This document shows, piece by piece, positions 30,067 to 40,254 of a stretch of DNA of 64,000 nucleotides (position 1 is the first letter of the stretch; each line of letters opens with the position of its first letter). This DNA comes from Planococcus citri (Eukaryota > Arthropoda > Insecta > Hemiptera > Pseudococcidae). The notes beneath the pieces were generated by a model. That model had not been told where the DNA came from, did no database searches, and saw only the letters and a program-made list of their open reading frames with translations. Made by a program: the position numbers and the translations under genes. The stretch lies in NCBI RefSeq assembly GCF_950023065.1, contig NC_088677.1, positions 22,837,230-22,901,229 of the forward strand, read 5' to 3'.

Positions 30067-31302
30067 ATGGAAGGCGAAAGGAGAATCGACCAATGGATGA
30101 GAGAACGAGAGCAGTTTTACGCTGAATTGATAGACTGGCACCCAGGCCCGTAGCCAGCATAAGGGCAGCCAGGGCGCCGCCCTGGCGGGCGAAACGCTTT
30201 GCCCTGGCTGGACGAATTCGCAAATTTCTCCTCTTTCAAACAAATTTTGAGATCATTTTTTCATTTTTTGCAATTTCGCATTCAAAATAATTTCATACCT
30301 ATTGAAGGTGTCTAACAAGTCCTACTGGTCCTATACTAAAGTCCTATTTTTCAACAATTTTATCCAAAAGTCCTTTTTCTCAAACTTTCAATTTTTTCCC
30401 CTTTTTCCGGAATTTTTAACAAATTTTGTAGAAAAGGGCTGATTTGTAGACTTTTTTAGATTTTGAATTACACATTTTTGAGAGCTTTTGCCCTCGCTTC
30501 GCTCGTGCGATTTGCATCTTCTTTTCTCGCATAGAAAACTTAGGTATTGTATTCAAGAAATGTTCAAAGTTTGAATCAGAAAAATAAACTCCTCTCTCCA
30601 TAAAGAAACCTTTTATTTTTACTTCTCAAAACGTGATTGAATTCTTGAAAGCTTTTGGCTTAGCTTAATTTAGGATTGTTTGCTTTTCTTTTTCAAGTTT
30701 GAAATTTTTTTAAATTAAAAATAATCATTCGGATTTTTAAAAAATAATCATTCGGATTTTTAAAAATTTTTAAACAAAAATAATAAACTTCTTCACATAT
30801 CATAGAAGAAAACAACGTTTTCATACTCTGCATAGTAGGTACTAATTTTCGGGATTTGCCCTTGCTTCGCTAGGGGGTCGGTTTGCTTTTCTTTTTTCAA
30901 TTTTGAATTTTCCAAAAAAATCAACATTTAAATTTTAAAATTTTGAAGCAAAATAATAAACTTTTTATAAGTAACTCATCTCATAAAAAAACGTTGTTTT
31001 ATACCTCTCGAAATACTGATTTTCGAGAGCTTTCGCCCTCGCTTCGCTCGGGCGCATTTGCTTTTCTTTTTCAATTTTAAATTAAAAAAAAAAAAATCAT
31101 TCAAATATGTACCATTGTTTTTATGCCTCCCGAAATACTGATTTCCAAGAGCTACGACTGCTTGAATTATTAACGAAATACAAAATTTGCGACCCTCCCC
31201 CCCAATAACTCATAAATTTTGGTAAATTTTAATGCCCTGATTACAATTCTATCTGCCCTGACTGAAAAAAATCCTGGCTACGGGCCTGCTGGCACCGGTA
31301 AA
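30067..31302 (+). pseudogene. MEGxRxIxQWM family exon, copy 2, split by a hAT element
   Basis: ATG at 30067 opens MEGERRIDQWMREREQFYAE-LIDW, then the hAT insertion starts after 30142 and the exon resumes at 31289 (CTGGCACCGGTAAAT). Relative to copy 1, two bases are missing just before CTGGCACC, so the frame differs near the insertion. A donor-like CCG|GTAAAT follows. Function unknown. Confidence 0.5.
30143..31288. mobile_element. Non-autonomous hAT element with 8-bp target duplication
   Basis: 1146 bp with 15-bp perfect terminal inverted repeats CAGGCCCGTAGCCAG...CTGGCTACGGGCCTG. Flanked by CTGGCACC at 30135-30142 and 31289-31296, the 8-bp duplication diagnostic of hAT elements. The interior has no transposase; it repeats GCCCTCGCTTCGCTCG-type words (30490, 30868, 31043) also found in the hAT elements at 39057 and 52118. 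Confidence 0.95.
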
Positions 31303-31416
31303 TAAGAATTGTAATTGTGTACTCAGTATGTATATGTATTAGAAGTACCAGTTAGATAGGTAATATTTAAGTAGGTAATATTGATAAAGTGTACAATTCT
31401 ACGAATTTTTATCAAT

Positions 31417-31932
31417 ATGCCTGAACAAAACGTACATAACTTCGACGCCGAAGACCCGATTATCAATGCCCAAGCTGAGGACCCTCAACCGCAGGGCCAA
31501 ATGCAACAGCCGCACGTCCAGCCCGAACCGGAACAGAATGACATTCCGATAATACAGCCAGTGCCATTCCCAGACTATTGGAGAAATGATCTGGGAAAGA
31601 TTACATATGAAACCAGGCAGGATCCGGCGGGGTCAGGCTTCACGCAGAGAAAAATCGAATACCTCAACCCAGATGGGACACTGGGAGAATCGTGGGTCCT
31701 GGACATTCATATTCACCAATTCTTGGATTTAATGGGAATCCCGGACGAATATTTTGACATACTTTCAGATGTACAACCTAGAATAAATCACGAAGGTCCA
31801 TATTATGGACTATTATCTTACGTTCCGATAATTAAAGCAATGGCGAAATCGTTTACTCTCACTCCAAAGAAGGTGCTGAGAAAATTAAACTCCACTCAAG
31901 ATTCCGAGGATACTGCCTCAATGAGTGAGTAG
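31417..31932 (+). CDS. Q/P-rich protein with YWRNDLGK domain, copy 1
   Basis: ATG at 31417 gives 171 residues. An acidic Gln/Pro-rich N-terminus (EDPQPQGQMQQPHVQPEPEQ) leads to a compact domain starting PFPDYWRNDLGKITYETR at about residues 48-65, then LNPDGTLGESWVLDIHIHQF and DLMGIP. The C-terminal third (YGLLSYVPIIKAMAKSF, LTPKKVLRKLN) is basic and ends in an acidic Ser/Thr tail. A close paralogue lies at 34083. The conserved W, ND, YETR, NPDG and MGIP positions point to a real fold under selection in both copies. I do not recognise the family. No membrane segments. An earlier in-frame non-ATG stretch is ignored. Confidence 0.6.
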   Translation: MPEQNVHNFDAEDPIINAQAEDPQPQGQMQQPHVQPEPEQNDIPIIQPVPFPDYWRNDLGKITYETRQDPAGSGFTQRKIEYLNPDGTLGESWVLDIHIHQFLDLMGIPDEYFDILSDVQPRINHEGPYYGLLSYVPIIKAMAKSFTLTPKKVLRKLNSTQDSEDTASMSE

Positions 31933-32208
31933 GCAATCTCGCGAGTTGCTCAGTAAGTATACAAGTGAAGATTTAAAATGTTCATAAGTGTTTTCTGTTT
32001 ACATTTAGATTTCCTCTCTACGTCAAAGCGCGTTTTTTTGGGTGTATTTTTGTCTCAAACCATGAATGTGGGCGAAGGCTCTTGAGTGTTGCATAACCGA
32101 CAATCAAGGCAGAGAATTAAACACGATCAAATTTTTACTTTCTTTCGCGTTCAAAAGGAATAAATTGAAAAGTTACATTTCAATGGATTACTGTCTGTGC
32201 TGCCATTA
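31933..32208. other. Intergenic gap
   Basis: AT-rich with a GTAAG-like site near 31950; nothing else recognised. Confidence 0.35.
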
Positions 32209-32997
32209 ATGCCATGTTTTCGCACACCGCTCCAGTCGACGGCCCATAGCCCGAAACGTCTGTACAATACTCCCCCGTTAATTCAAACTGCAGCGTCGTC
32301 GATTCAAACTTCAGCGTCGGACCAAAGCACAGCGTTGTCGATCCAAACCGCAGTGTCGTCGATCCAAACCGCAGTGTCGTCGATTCAAACAGCAGCGTCG
32401 GAACAAAGTCCAGCGTCGTCGTCGATTCAAACTGCAGCGTCGTGGGTTCAAACTGCAGAGTCGGAACACAGTCCAGCGTCATACCAGCCCCAAAAATTGG
32501 GGGAAATGGCGCACGCGTCCTGTTTGCGAGTCGAAGACAAGATTATTGACTGGTTGATAGACACACAAAATAAGGACACTTCAATTCTCGATAATTACCG
32601 AGCGCCGATCAACGAGTATGTCAGTAAGCAAAATGATCAAGTGGTACCTACATCATCAGATGATAATCTCCAAAATGTTGGAAAATTAGGGAAATTACGT
32701 CGTCTAGAGCGACGTAAGCACCTTGCAGAAGTCGATGATGAAGTTCGCAACGTTCGTCGCCGATCCAACCACATAATGAAAATGGTCGAGGAAGCGATCG
32801 AAAATGTCAAAACAAAAAGTATGCCAAAACTAACCCTTGAGGGCGAGGACCCTCAACCTTCTACTTCTGGTTACAGGCACTCCGATCGCGATCCTCCAGT
32901 ATTACATCCCGAATCATCTACGCAATCTTGGGCAGAAGAGGCTGATAATGAGGACTCAGACCACAACGATGATGAAACTGACAAGAACGAAGAATGA
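32209..32997 (+). CDS. Ser/Thr repeat protein with basic middle and acidic tail
   Basis: ATG at 32209, 262 residues. Residues ~20-90 are a degenerate repeat of SSIQTAAS/SEQSPAS units (about ten). The central part is charged and helical (KLRRLERRKHLAEVDDEVRN, RRRSNHIMKMVEEAIENVK), probably a short coiled coil. The tail is EDPQPSTSGYRHSDRDPP then very acidic (EEADNEDSDHNDDETDKNEE). The EDPQP word also occurs in the YWRNDLGK proteins on both sides, hinting at shared origin or exon exchange. No known domain. The CpG-rich repeat DNA could alone create the N-terminal frame, so only the second half is strongly coding-like. Confidence 0.5.
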   Translation: MPCFRTPLQSTAHSPKRLYNTPPLIQTAASSIQTSASDQSTALSIQTAVSSIQTAVSSIQTAASEQSPASSSIQTAASWVQTAESEHSPASYQPQKLGEMAHASCLRVEDKIIDWLIDTQNKDTSILDNYRAPINEYVSKQNDQVVPTSSDDNLQNVGKLGKLRRLERRKHLAEVDDEVRNVRRRSNHIMKMVEEAIENVKTKSMPKLTLEGEDPQPSTSGYRHSDRDPPVLHPESSTQSWAEEADNEDSDHNDDETDKNEE

Positions 32998-32999
32998 CT

Positions 33000-34082
33000 A
33001 GAAAAGAAAAAAGCGAACAAACACACTGGACCTCTATCCCGATGTGACATCTCGTAATATTTAATCATAATCATTTCTTCTTAATACTTAATTTTAATCT
33101 AAAGTTATGATAAAGTTAGCAGAATAATAACCTTTCAGGAAATAACCACGAAAACCAAAAAACTGAAAAAGTAAGTATTTCAATGAATTTTTTCCCACAG
33201 TATTGAAGAAAAATAAAAATTGATTGAAGCGAATGCGTAGACTTATTAGCGATAGTCAAGTTACGATTCCGAGATTGTTAACACGCAATATTATTCCAAT
33301 TGTCAACCTCTCAACAACATTATTTCTCTACTCATCGAAAAATCACCGCAACAATACGTAACCAACACCGTTATTATTTCTTTTTACAAACTTCACTTTC
33401 TCATGCTCAAATTTATGTCATAATTTTTGGCGATGCTTTATTTTTATATTTATGCTACATTTTATACAACTATGTTATTCTTTGCATTTATTTCATACTT
33501 TGCATTCCTTGCATCTATATCATAATTTCTTTTGTATTTATTCTATTCTATGCATTTTTTGCATTTAGGTCATAATTTTATCTTAGATTTTACATTCTTT
33601 ACGTTTATGTTATAATTTTTCGTGAATTTTTCCATTTTCTTAAATTTATGCATTTCAAAACTATGTACATATTTCCGAATAATTTTTAAGCTGGTCTCCG
33701 ACATGTTCAACGAGCACGTGAATATGACGTCACTACCGCGAGTCAAAATACTCCTGATGAATGTTATCACTGCTCACCACTACAACGATACCAAGGCAAT
33801 AAAAATTCGCCTATTATGCGTTTTTTGAAGACTTTGTGTGGTGGTCCTGGAACCAATCACAGCCATCGATTGAAAACGTTGGCTGATATCCTTAGTATCC
33901 AGGATTACAACACTTGACTCATGTTTCTCTATGTCTTTAAGAAGGTCTCTATTTAAGTACTTGGCGACTTTTTCGGTTACTTTTGCGTTTTAAAATTCGA
34001 TATATTATACTTTACATATTTCGCGCCTACGGTGATATTCCATCTTGACAACCCGGTTCGGTTCAATTTGTGACGATTTACA
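33000..34082. other. AT-rich gap with word repeats
   Basis: 33390-33660 is a degenerate array of ATTTATGTCATAATTTTT/TTGCATTTAT words. 33690-33920 contains coding-like fragments in two frames (EHVNMTSLPRVKILL; GPGTNHSHRLKTLADILSIQ), possibly a decayed exon. A TATA-like ATATATTATA lies near 34000, ahead of the gene at 34083. Confidence 0.4.
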
Positions 34083-34442
34083 ATGGCGGCCAACAACATA
34101 AATCAAAACGACGAAATTGAAGATGTAATATTTGACACTAATATTGAAGACCCACAGCCGCAGGGGCCTCAACATAATACCCAACCTCAACCTCAACCTC
34201 AACCTCAACCAGAACAGAACATTCCAATGATACAACCGATACCATTTCCGGAATATTGGAGGAACGACTTGGGTAAAATCACCTACGAAACCAGGCCAGA
34301 TCCGAAAGGTACTGGATATACGCAACAAAAGATAGAATTCCTCAACCCAGATGGTACCATAGGGGAGAGATGGGTTCTTGATGTTTGGATTCATTTTTTC
34401 CTTGATATCATGGGTATTCCGATGGAGCAAAGGAGATTTTAA
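34083..34442 (+). CDS. Q/P-rich protein with YWRNDLGK domain, copy 2
   Basis: ATG at 34083, 119 residues. Paralogue of the 31417 protein: EDPQPQGPQ followed by a run of four QP repeats, then PFPEYWRNDLGKITYETRPD, LNPDGTIGERWVLDVWIHFF and DIMGIP. It stops eight residues after MGIP, where the paralogue continues; one base out of frame the sequence stays open to a donor-like AAAAAG|GTATCG at about 34460. If that frame is used, the protein could be joined through the acceptor at 34531 to the RING exon. So a fused YWRNDLGK-RING protein with a frameshift is plausible. Confidence 0.6.
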   Translation: MAANNINQNDEIEDVIFDTNIEDPQPQGPQHNTQPQPQPQPQPEQNIPMIQPIPFPEYWRNDLGKITYETRPDPKGTGYTQQKIEFLNPDGTIGERWVLDVWIHFFLDIMGIPMEQRRF

Positions 34443-34531
34443 CTCACCAGACAAAAAGGTATCGTCGAGAGTTTATGTACACATTCATTCATTTTTAGTA
34501 TAGTTCAAAACTGTGTGTATTTTTATTACAG

Positions 34532-34940
34532 GCATGCCACAGTAATGGACCAAGGTGAAAAGTGCCCAGTGTGCTCGCAGGATCTGTTTGGTGAATTGGG
34601 CCAGCCTGTTGTTTATACGTTAGCATGTCAGCATTATTATCATCAAACGTGCTTCCAAAATGTAAATTGAAATATGGATCAAGTGAGATGCTTTGTTGAG
34701 GCCTGTGACAGTATCATGTTCATCAAAGAATACAGAAATTGTAACATTTCGGTAGATGCCAACCTTACGGCAGAAAGAGTAGTGAGAATCGATCAGAGTC
34801 TGAAGGAATTGTCCATCGAGATCTCCGAGGCCAAGAAGGATTTCGACATGGATTTGGAAATCATAACTGTTTCGTCGGATGAGGAAACCAAGTCAGAGGA
34901 CTGGAAACATAGTCGTGTATCCTCCGCTCTGTATAAATGA
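34532..34940 (+). pseudogene. RING-H2 protein with in-frame TGA and acidic tail
   Basis: After TTTATTACAG at 34531. ATG at 34545 starts MDQGEKCPVCSQDLFGELGQ, then LACQHYYHQTCFQN: CxxC, then C-x-H-x2-H-x2-C. A TGA at 34668-34670 interrupts in frame; beyond it, in the same frame, RCFVEAC supplies the last ligand pair. An acidic C-tail (ISEAKKDFDMDLEIITVSSD, EETKSEDW) ends at 34940. The tail with flanks is duplicated at 23878. As read, the RING would be truncated before its final ligands. CGA-to-TGA decay, stop readthrough and sequence error are alternatives. Confidence 0.6.
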
Positions 34941-35161
34941 ATAAGGTAAGGAATTATTATTCTTTTTCATTGAGTAAGTATTAAAGCTTGTAATAAATTT
35001 TAGAACTATTTAAAGCAAATATGGATATTCAATTCATAGTGGATGTGTATAGTTGTGCCATACACACAAGATATCAGAAATAATAAAAAATATTATAATT
35101 TGATTTTGTCTACTGGAAGCAGTTTTATACTGTTACATCATTATGTGAGTGAACGATTACA

Positions 35162-35698
35162 TCAGTTTTCAATTAAACAGTGAAAACCGAACGAACAATT
35201 CACAAGAAGCATGTAGAATGGAGTTTTAATTAATTGTTTGCCTAGCCATAATTTTATTTCGGGGACATGTGTGCATCTTACGATGGCATGGTTTGCCATT
35301 TGTAGCATCATTGGATTTTCTAATAGTACATATTTTACCCATCCTTTGGTAAAACCGAACGAACAATTCACAAGAAGCATGTAGAATGGAGTTTTAATTA
35401 ATTGTTTGCCTAGCCATAATTTTATTTCGGGGACATGTGTGCATCTTATGATGGCATGGTTTGCCATTTGTAGCATCATTGGATTTTCTAATAGTACATA
35501 TTTTACCCATCCTTTGGTAAAACCGAACGAACAATTCATAAGAAGCATGTAGAATGGAGTTTTAATTAATTGTTTGCCTAGCCATAATTTTATTTCGGGG
35601 ACATGTGTGCATCTTACAATGGCATGGTTTGCCATTTGTAGCATCATTGGATTTTCTAATAGTACATATTTTACCCATCCTTTGGTATTGCGAGTCAC
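35162..35698 (-). repeat. Three tandem copies of a 168-bp unit, open on the minus strand
   Basis: Units of exactly 168 bp (word AACCGAACGAAC at 35185, 35353 and 35521) differ by only a few bases. Because 168 is divisible by three, one minus-strand frame of 178 codons runs through all three, repeating TKGWVKYVLLENPMMLQMAN and PEIKLWLGKQLIKTPFYMLL every 56 residues. The composition is protein-like, but the plus strand is also partly open, so coding is unproven. Recent copy-number change is certain. Confidence 0.8.
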
Positions 35699-35780
35699 AT
35701 GCTCGAGTACCTGATGTGATATTACGTTTGGTAGCGCACCAGAGTCTAATTGTAGCGTTAATTGTGTGCAATCTACTTAA

Positions 35781-36182
35781 ATGGGAATTATACTGGATGA
35801 ATCACAATACATACAATTTATGGACCCAGAGACATATCCGAACATAATGGGATGTTACAAAGTGGCACCAGTACAAAGAATTGAACATGTCGAGAAGTAC
35901 ACTCATACACTTGTACATCAAATCGGACAAAATTCGCAAATAATGGAACAAAACATCATTAATCGCGAAGACCAAGAAAAATCACTTACAATCCTAGAAA
36001 AGAGATTAAAAGAAGATTTAGATGAGGCTGTCAAGGAAGGGAGAATCACGCCCGAAGACGCACAGCTGGGGCACAAAAAAATCCAAGAATACCAGGATAT
36101 TTTTAGCCTAAACCTAGGTGAATACAAAGGCAAGGCGGTGAAATTCTCATTCAAACCAGGAGATGGTCACAATTTTTCATGA
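35781..36182 (+). CDS. Coiled-coil hypothetical protein
   Basis: 133 residues, ATG at 35781. N-terminal Tyr/Pro-rich part (MGIILDESQYIQFMDPETYP), then a long charged helix from about residue 40 to 105 (HVEKYTHTLVHQIGQNSQIM, EKRLKEDLDEAVKEGRITPE) with heptad-like spacing, and a basic, aromatic end (GKAVKFSFKPGDGHNFS). No known domain, no membrane helix. It follows the minus-strand 168-bp repeat directly and may be part of the paralogue cluster. Confidence 0.5.
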   Translation: MGIILDESQYIQFMDPETYPNIMGCYKVAPVQRIEHVEKYTHTLVHQIGQNSQIMEQNIINREDQEKSLTILEKRLKEDLDEAVKEGRITPEDAQLGHKKIQEYQDIFSLNLGEYKGKAVKFSFKPGDGHNFS

Positions 36183-36486
36183 TATGTTATTATGTGAATA
36201 TTCATTTCTGGCTCTTTAGAATTGTTACTTTTTTGGATCTGGTAATTTCTTAAGATTTTAAATTTTAATTTGATAAGTTGAAATTTTTATTTTATTTATA
36301 ATCAATTTTATAAAATTTTATCCACTTTTTAAAAATTAAAATTTTAAAACTTTAACCTGAGTTCAATTTTATTTTGATTTAATTTGGTATATAACAAAAT
36401 TTTCATTTTTTACATTTTTTATTAATTTTTAAATATTTTTCAATTATTTGCTTTTTAGGTTAATCAATTGCTTCTTTGTTTCACAG

Positions 36487-37738
36487 GAAGTGATTGTACA
36501 AGCGCATTTTGTAATAAAGGAAAAGTGGCTCCACTGAAACTAATGATGAGTAAGGATGAGTATATCAACGCTTTTGGTAGACTAGGAGATGAATTTCACA
36601 TTTCATTTGAATCTGGAAATTTTTGAACGGTTCGTGTGTGAATTACATGGAGTTCCAAAATGTAAGATTGTGAACAATACACGATATGTATTGTTCAAAG
36701 CAAAGGCTAGTACTGACGAATTCCTTCCTCCAAACCAAGATGCACTTATCCAACATCTTGAAAGGTCTTCATACTATTGCGCTATTATGAAACAAGCCAT
36801 CAGCTATTCGCTGATTGCAAGAGAGTTTTTGCATTTACCTTTTGCTTATTGGGTGATCTAAATTCTAATGCTGTATGCTTTTGAATAGTTCTTCAACAAA
36901 TCTTGATGTATGATCAATATAATCTCACCTCAGACATAGACGAAATATCGTAATTTATTTTATTTTGAAAAATTATTAATTTTTCTGAATTTACCTTTCA
37001 ATTCTTGTATAGATACTTAGAAAGATGCCCGATTTTTATAAAATTAAATTCAAAATAATCTTTGGAATTTTGCTACACGAAATATCGTTATATTGTATTT
37101 TGGAAAATTACAATCTTCACATGATCTTCACCGATTCGATTTGTTTTTCGTTGTTGAAAAAAAAAATGAAAGATAAACAACAACAATAATATTTTAAACT
37201 TGATTCGAAATTCAGATAAAAACATAAACGTAGCCAATTATTTATGCATATTGCTTAGCATTTTAATAATTAAAATGCTACGACGACGACGACGTTGACG
37301 ACATTGACGACGATGACGACATTGACGACGATGACGACATTGACGACGATGACGACATTGACGACGATGACGACATTGACGACGATGACGACGTTGACGA
37401 CTGTGAAAAAGTGGTTACAATAGAGTTTTTTCGCGCTCCGCGCAAAAACTCTAAAAAGCAAAGCAGCAAATTATAGGAACCCCTAATTGTGTTGATTATG
37501 GATGGGAAGAACGTGATGGTACAATATTACCAAAGTGGAGCACTTTGGAAGGAGCCCCACTCACAATAATTTAAGAAAACCAGTGCAGGTGTAAGACAAG
37601 GTTTGATACAAAAAGATGCAGTTGCAAAAAAAATAATATTTCATGCACTGAAGTGTGCAGCTTCATCGATTGTAAAAATGAAATAAACTCAGACCCTCTC
37701 TTAGATGACGAAATTGTTGACGATCCTTTTGAATTTTA
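36487..37738 (+). pseudogene. Split copy of a multi-copy insect gene with Cys-rich tail
   Basis: Three pieces. 36487-36627, after TTTGTTTCACAG, reads CTSAFCNKGKVAPLKLM. 36610-36860, in another frame, reads FVCELHGVPKCKIVNNTRY, LPPNQDALIQHLERSSYYCA. 37487-37738 reads DYGWEERDGTILPKWSTLEG, CRCKTRFDTKRCSCKKN and CTEVCSF. The order (PPxxDxLxQHxxRxxYxxxI, then YGW, then CxC...RCxCxK...C) is that of a widespread, often multi-copy insect protein of unknown role that I recall from gene sets. Frameshifts, a TAA and about 650 bp of inserted sequence make it a pseudogene. Confidence 0.6.
37276..37408. repeat. 18-bp minisatellite
   Basis: About six copies of GACGACGATGACGACATT. ORFs over it encode only Asp/Val/Ser repeats and are rejected. 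It lies in the insertion splitting the Cys-rich pseudogene. A 30-base hairpin AGAGTTTTTTCGCGC...GCGCAAAAACTCT follows at 37426-37454. Confidence 0.95.
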
Positions 37739-38346
37739 AATTTTTGTAATCATACTCTTATTTTAATAATTTTGTATTTCATTAAGTATCATTACTCTGT
37801 ACTTATGTACTTATTTTAATAAAGAACTAATTTTATAATTGAGGAGCGATATTCCAAAACGCACTTAAGACCATTTTTTTCGAATTGCGTTTTTTTGGCG
37901 CCTTCTGGTGGATAATGTATGTACCTTCATACCTACACTTCTAATCTACCCAAATACAGCGCGAATCCCATCTAAAAAGCCAATTTTTAAAAAAATTAAA
38001 AAATGAAAGTCCCGCCAAAACGGCCTTTATCCAGTGATTGTTGGAAATGTGTTTTAATTAAAGAGCAGGGCCATTCCACGTCAATTAGACCAAGTAGTGG
38101 AAGGGGGGTTCGGCGATTTTTTTGAAATTTTTCCTGTGGAAAGACCTTCCGAAGGGATGACCAATGGTGCAAATCGCATCCCTCTAGCCCATTTTTAAAG
38201 GTAGCCAGTTTCAGTGATCCTAAAATATCATCCATTTCAACAGTGGATTACTCATGTATAACCGTGATACCTACCAAAATGGAACTTTTTCTCATAGTTA
38301 TGGTTTTGAAAGGCTTTTTGGTGATATCTTAAAAATCAGTGTTGCC

Positions 38347-39352
38347 CAGGCATTGTAGCCAAATTTTTCTAAAAAAAGTGACTTTAGTGACTTTTATCAG
38401 TGAAAAAAGTGACCAAAAAAGTGACCAATTTTTTTTAAATTCCAGCGTTCAGGAGAGCAAAAAATCGAAAAACAAAAGCAAAAAAACTTTCAATATCTCA
38501 CCTAAAAATTATTACTTTATTCTCCCGCCTGGCCCCACCGGAAAATCCGTTTAAAAACAAAATAATGTAAGAACGAGGAGTTCATTCTTTTATTTTTAAA
38601 ATTTTAGAATTTGGATGATGTTTTTTTGAAGGAAGTTGATTTTGAAAATGAGGAGCTCATTGCAAAAGTAGCCCTTGTCACATGAACCTATGCAATCTCT
38701 AAAGCTCTCCCTTGAGCGTACCCAGTATCATGAATGTAAACTCTATAAAGCAATTCCTCTCAGGGCTACTCAGGGTAGACCAACTTGAGGGTCATTTCAT
38801 CATTACAACATGATCTCCGCAGTTGGCAATAGGTGCAATCGAGTGAAAAGGGTCTAAAAGTTCATGTGACAAGGGCTACTTTTGCAATGAGCTCCTCAAA
38901 TGAAAAAAGATAGGCCTAATCAAGGGCGAAAGCTCTTGAAAATTTGTATTTTGAGATGCAAAAAAACATGTTTTAGTTTATTTTTTGGCTTTAGAACTTG
39001 ATTTTAAAAAAAAAATTCTCTTTATTTTGAAAAAAAAAAGAAAACAAACCCGAAACCCAAGCGAAGCGAGGGCAAAAGCTTTCGAAAATTAATGTTTCGA
39101 AAAGTAAAAATTTGTGTTCTTAAAATTCTGAAATTGTTTAATAAAGAAAATTGGCATAAAATCCTTTGAAAATGAGTAAAAAAACGATAATTTGGATGAA
39201 AATTTTGTTTAAACAACGAAAAAAAACAAAAAAGTGACTTTTTTGGAAGAAAAGTGAGCAATAGTGATTTTTTGATGAAAAAAGTTACCAAAAGTTACTT
39301 TTCGTGATAAAAGTGACTAAGTCACTATAAAAGTGACCGGCTACGATGCCTG
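38347..39352. mobile_element. Non-autonomous hAT element nested in 37836-39985
   Basis: Terminal repeats CAGGCATTGTAGCC...GGCTACGATGCCTG (one mismatch) and the 8-bp duplication GTGTTGCC at 38339-38346 and 39353-39360. Subterminal AAAGTGACTTT/AAAAGTGACC words repeat many times at both ends. Contains the GAAGCGAGGGCAAAAGCT word shared with other hAT elements here. A truncated relative is at 51880-52402. Confidence 0.95.
38649..38899. mobile_element. MITE nested in the hAT element
   Basis: 251 bp with ~38-bp perfect inverted repeats (GAGGAGCTCATTGCAAAAG...). Direct AAATGA words flank it on both sides; the relative at 51930 has the empty site (TTTTCAAAATGAAAAC), which proves the insertion. No ORF. 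Confidence 0.9.
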
Positions 39353-40254
39353 GTGTTGCCATCTTTATTTTGTACAAAAAATTAGCTCAAAAAGTTTCAA
39401 AACATAGTTTTCATATCGTTCGGACTCTCAAAAATTCTGAAAAAAATATATTATGCACAACTTTTTATGCTGAACAACATATTAAAAAAGTGGCATGGTA
39501 ACATGTTGCAAAGTCGATTTTAAAAAATTCAAAGTTTGCAAAAAAACGCGATTTTTTTATTCAAAACATGAAAAAAAGTTTTTATAGGTGAAGTTGACCC
39601 ATTTGACCCCTATTTTTACGTACCTATCTGTCGGAAAAGTTGAAAAACCCCTTTCACCCGATGAAATGAAAAACAACTTTAAAAAAAATAATCTCGACGA
39701 ACAGTTGAGAAATAGCTATTGAAACATTAATCACTTTACATTTTGAAAAAAATTTTCCAAAACGGCCTTTGTCAACATAGGTCACTTTCATGAACGCTCA
39801 GAGGCACTAATCAACATATCGCGTAAAAATTTTTAAAGCATAGCACCAGGGAAGTGTTTGGGTAGGTGACAGAACAATCACCAATGCCAAATGTAACATA
39901 ACCTCTTACGTACCACGTTTTTTCCTTCTCCTGTAAAATTTCAAAAAGTGGACTAAGGGCGTTTTGGAATATCGCTCCTCAATTATAACGATCTTATTAT
40001 GAAAAGTTCCAACAAAAAAAAGTCGAAAACATTGAAAATACATCCAAAAATGGGTCATTTTGAAGCAATGGAGGGGAGAGGATGAAATAGGGGTACGAAG
40101 AATAAAGTGAGTATTTTTTTTTTACATTCTAAGTTTAAATTATAGGTTAATAGCGAAAACCATAAAGTAAAGTAAATTGATTTCATACGAATAGAATAAC
40201 GTTTGGAGGAGCAATTTATAAAATTCCCTTTTCATTGTTGCGAATTACCGAAAT

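Larger units (their letters stand above)
37836..39985. mobile_element. Foldback element with TA target duplication (mariner-like)
   Basis: TAATTGAGGAGCGATATTCC at the left is matched by the complementary GGAATATCGCTCCTCAATTA at the right, continuing for ~28 bp (CAAAACGC/GCGTTTTG). Flanked by TA at 37834-37835 and 39986-39987. The arms are not long. No transposase; the middle is occupied by a hAT element. Removing it leaves about 1.14 kb. Confidence 0.85.

Noticed and set aside
37270..37469. Val/Asn and Ser/Met-rich repeat ORFs
   Set aside because: Pure translation of the 18-bp minisatellite on the opposite strand.
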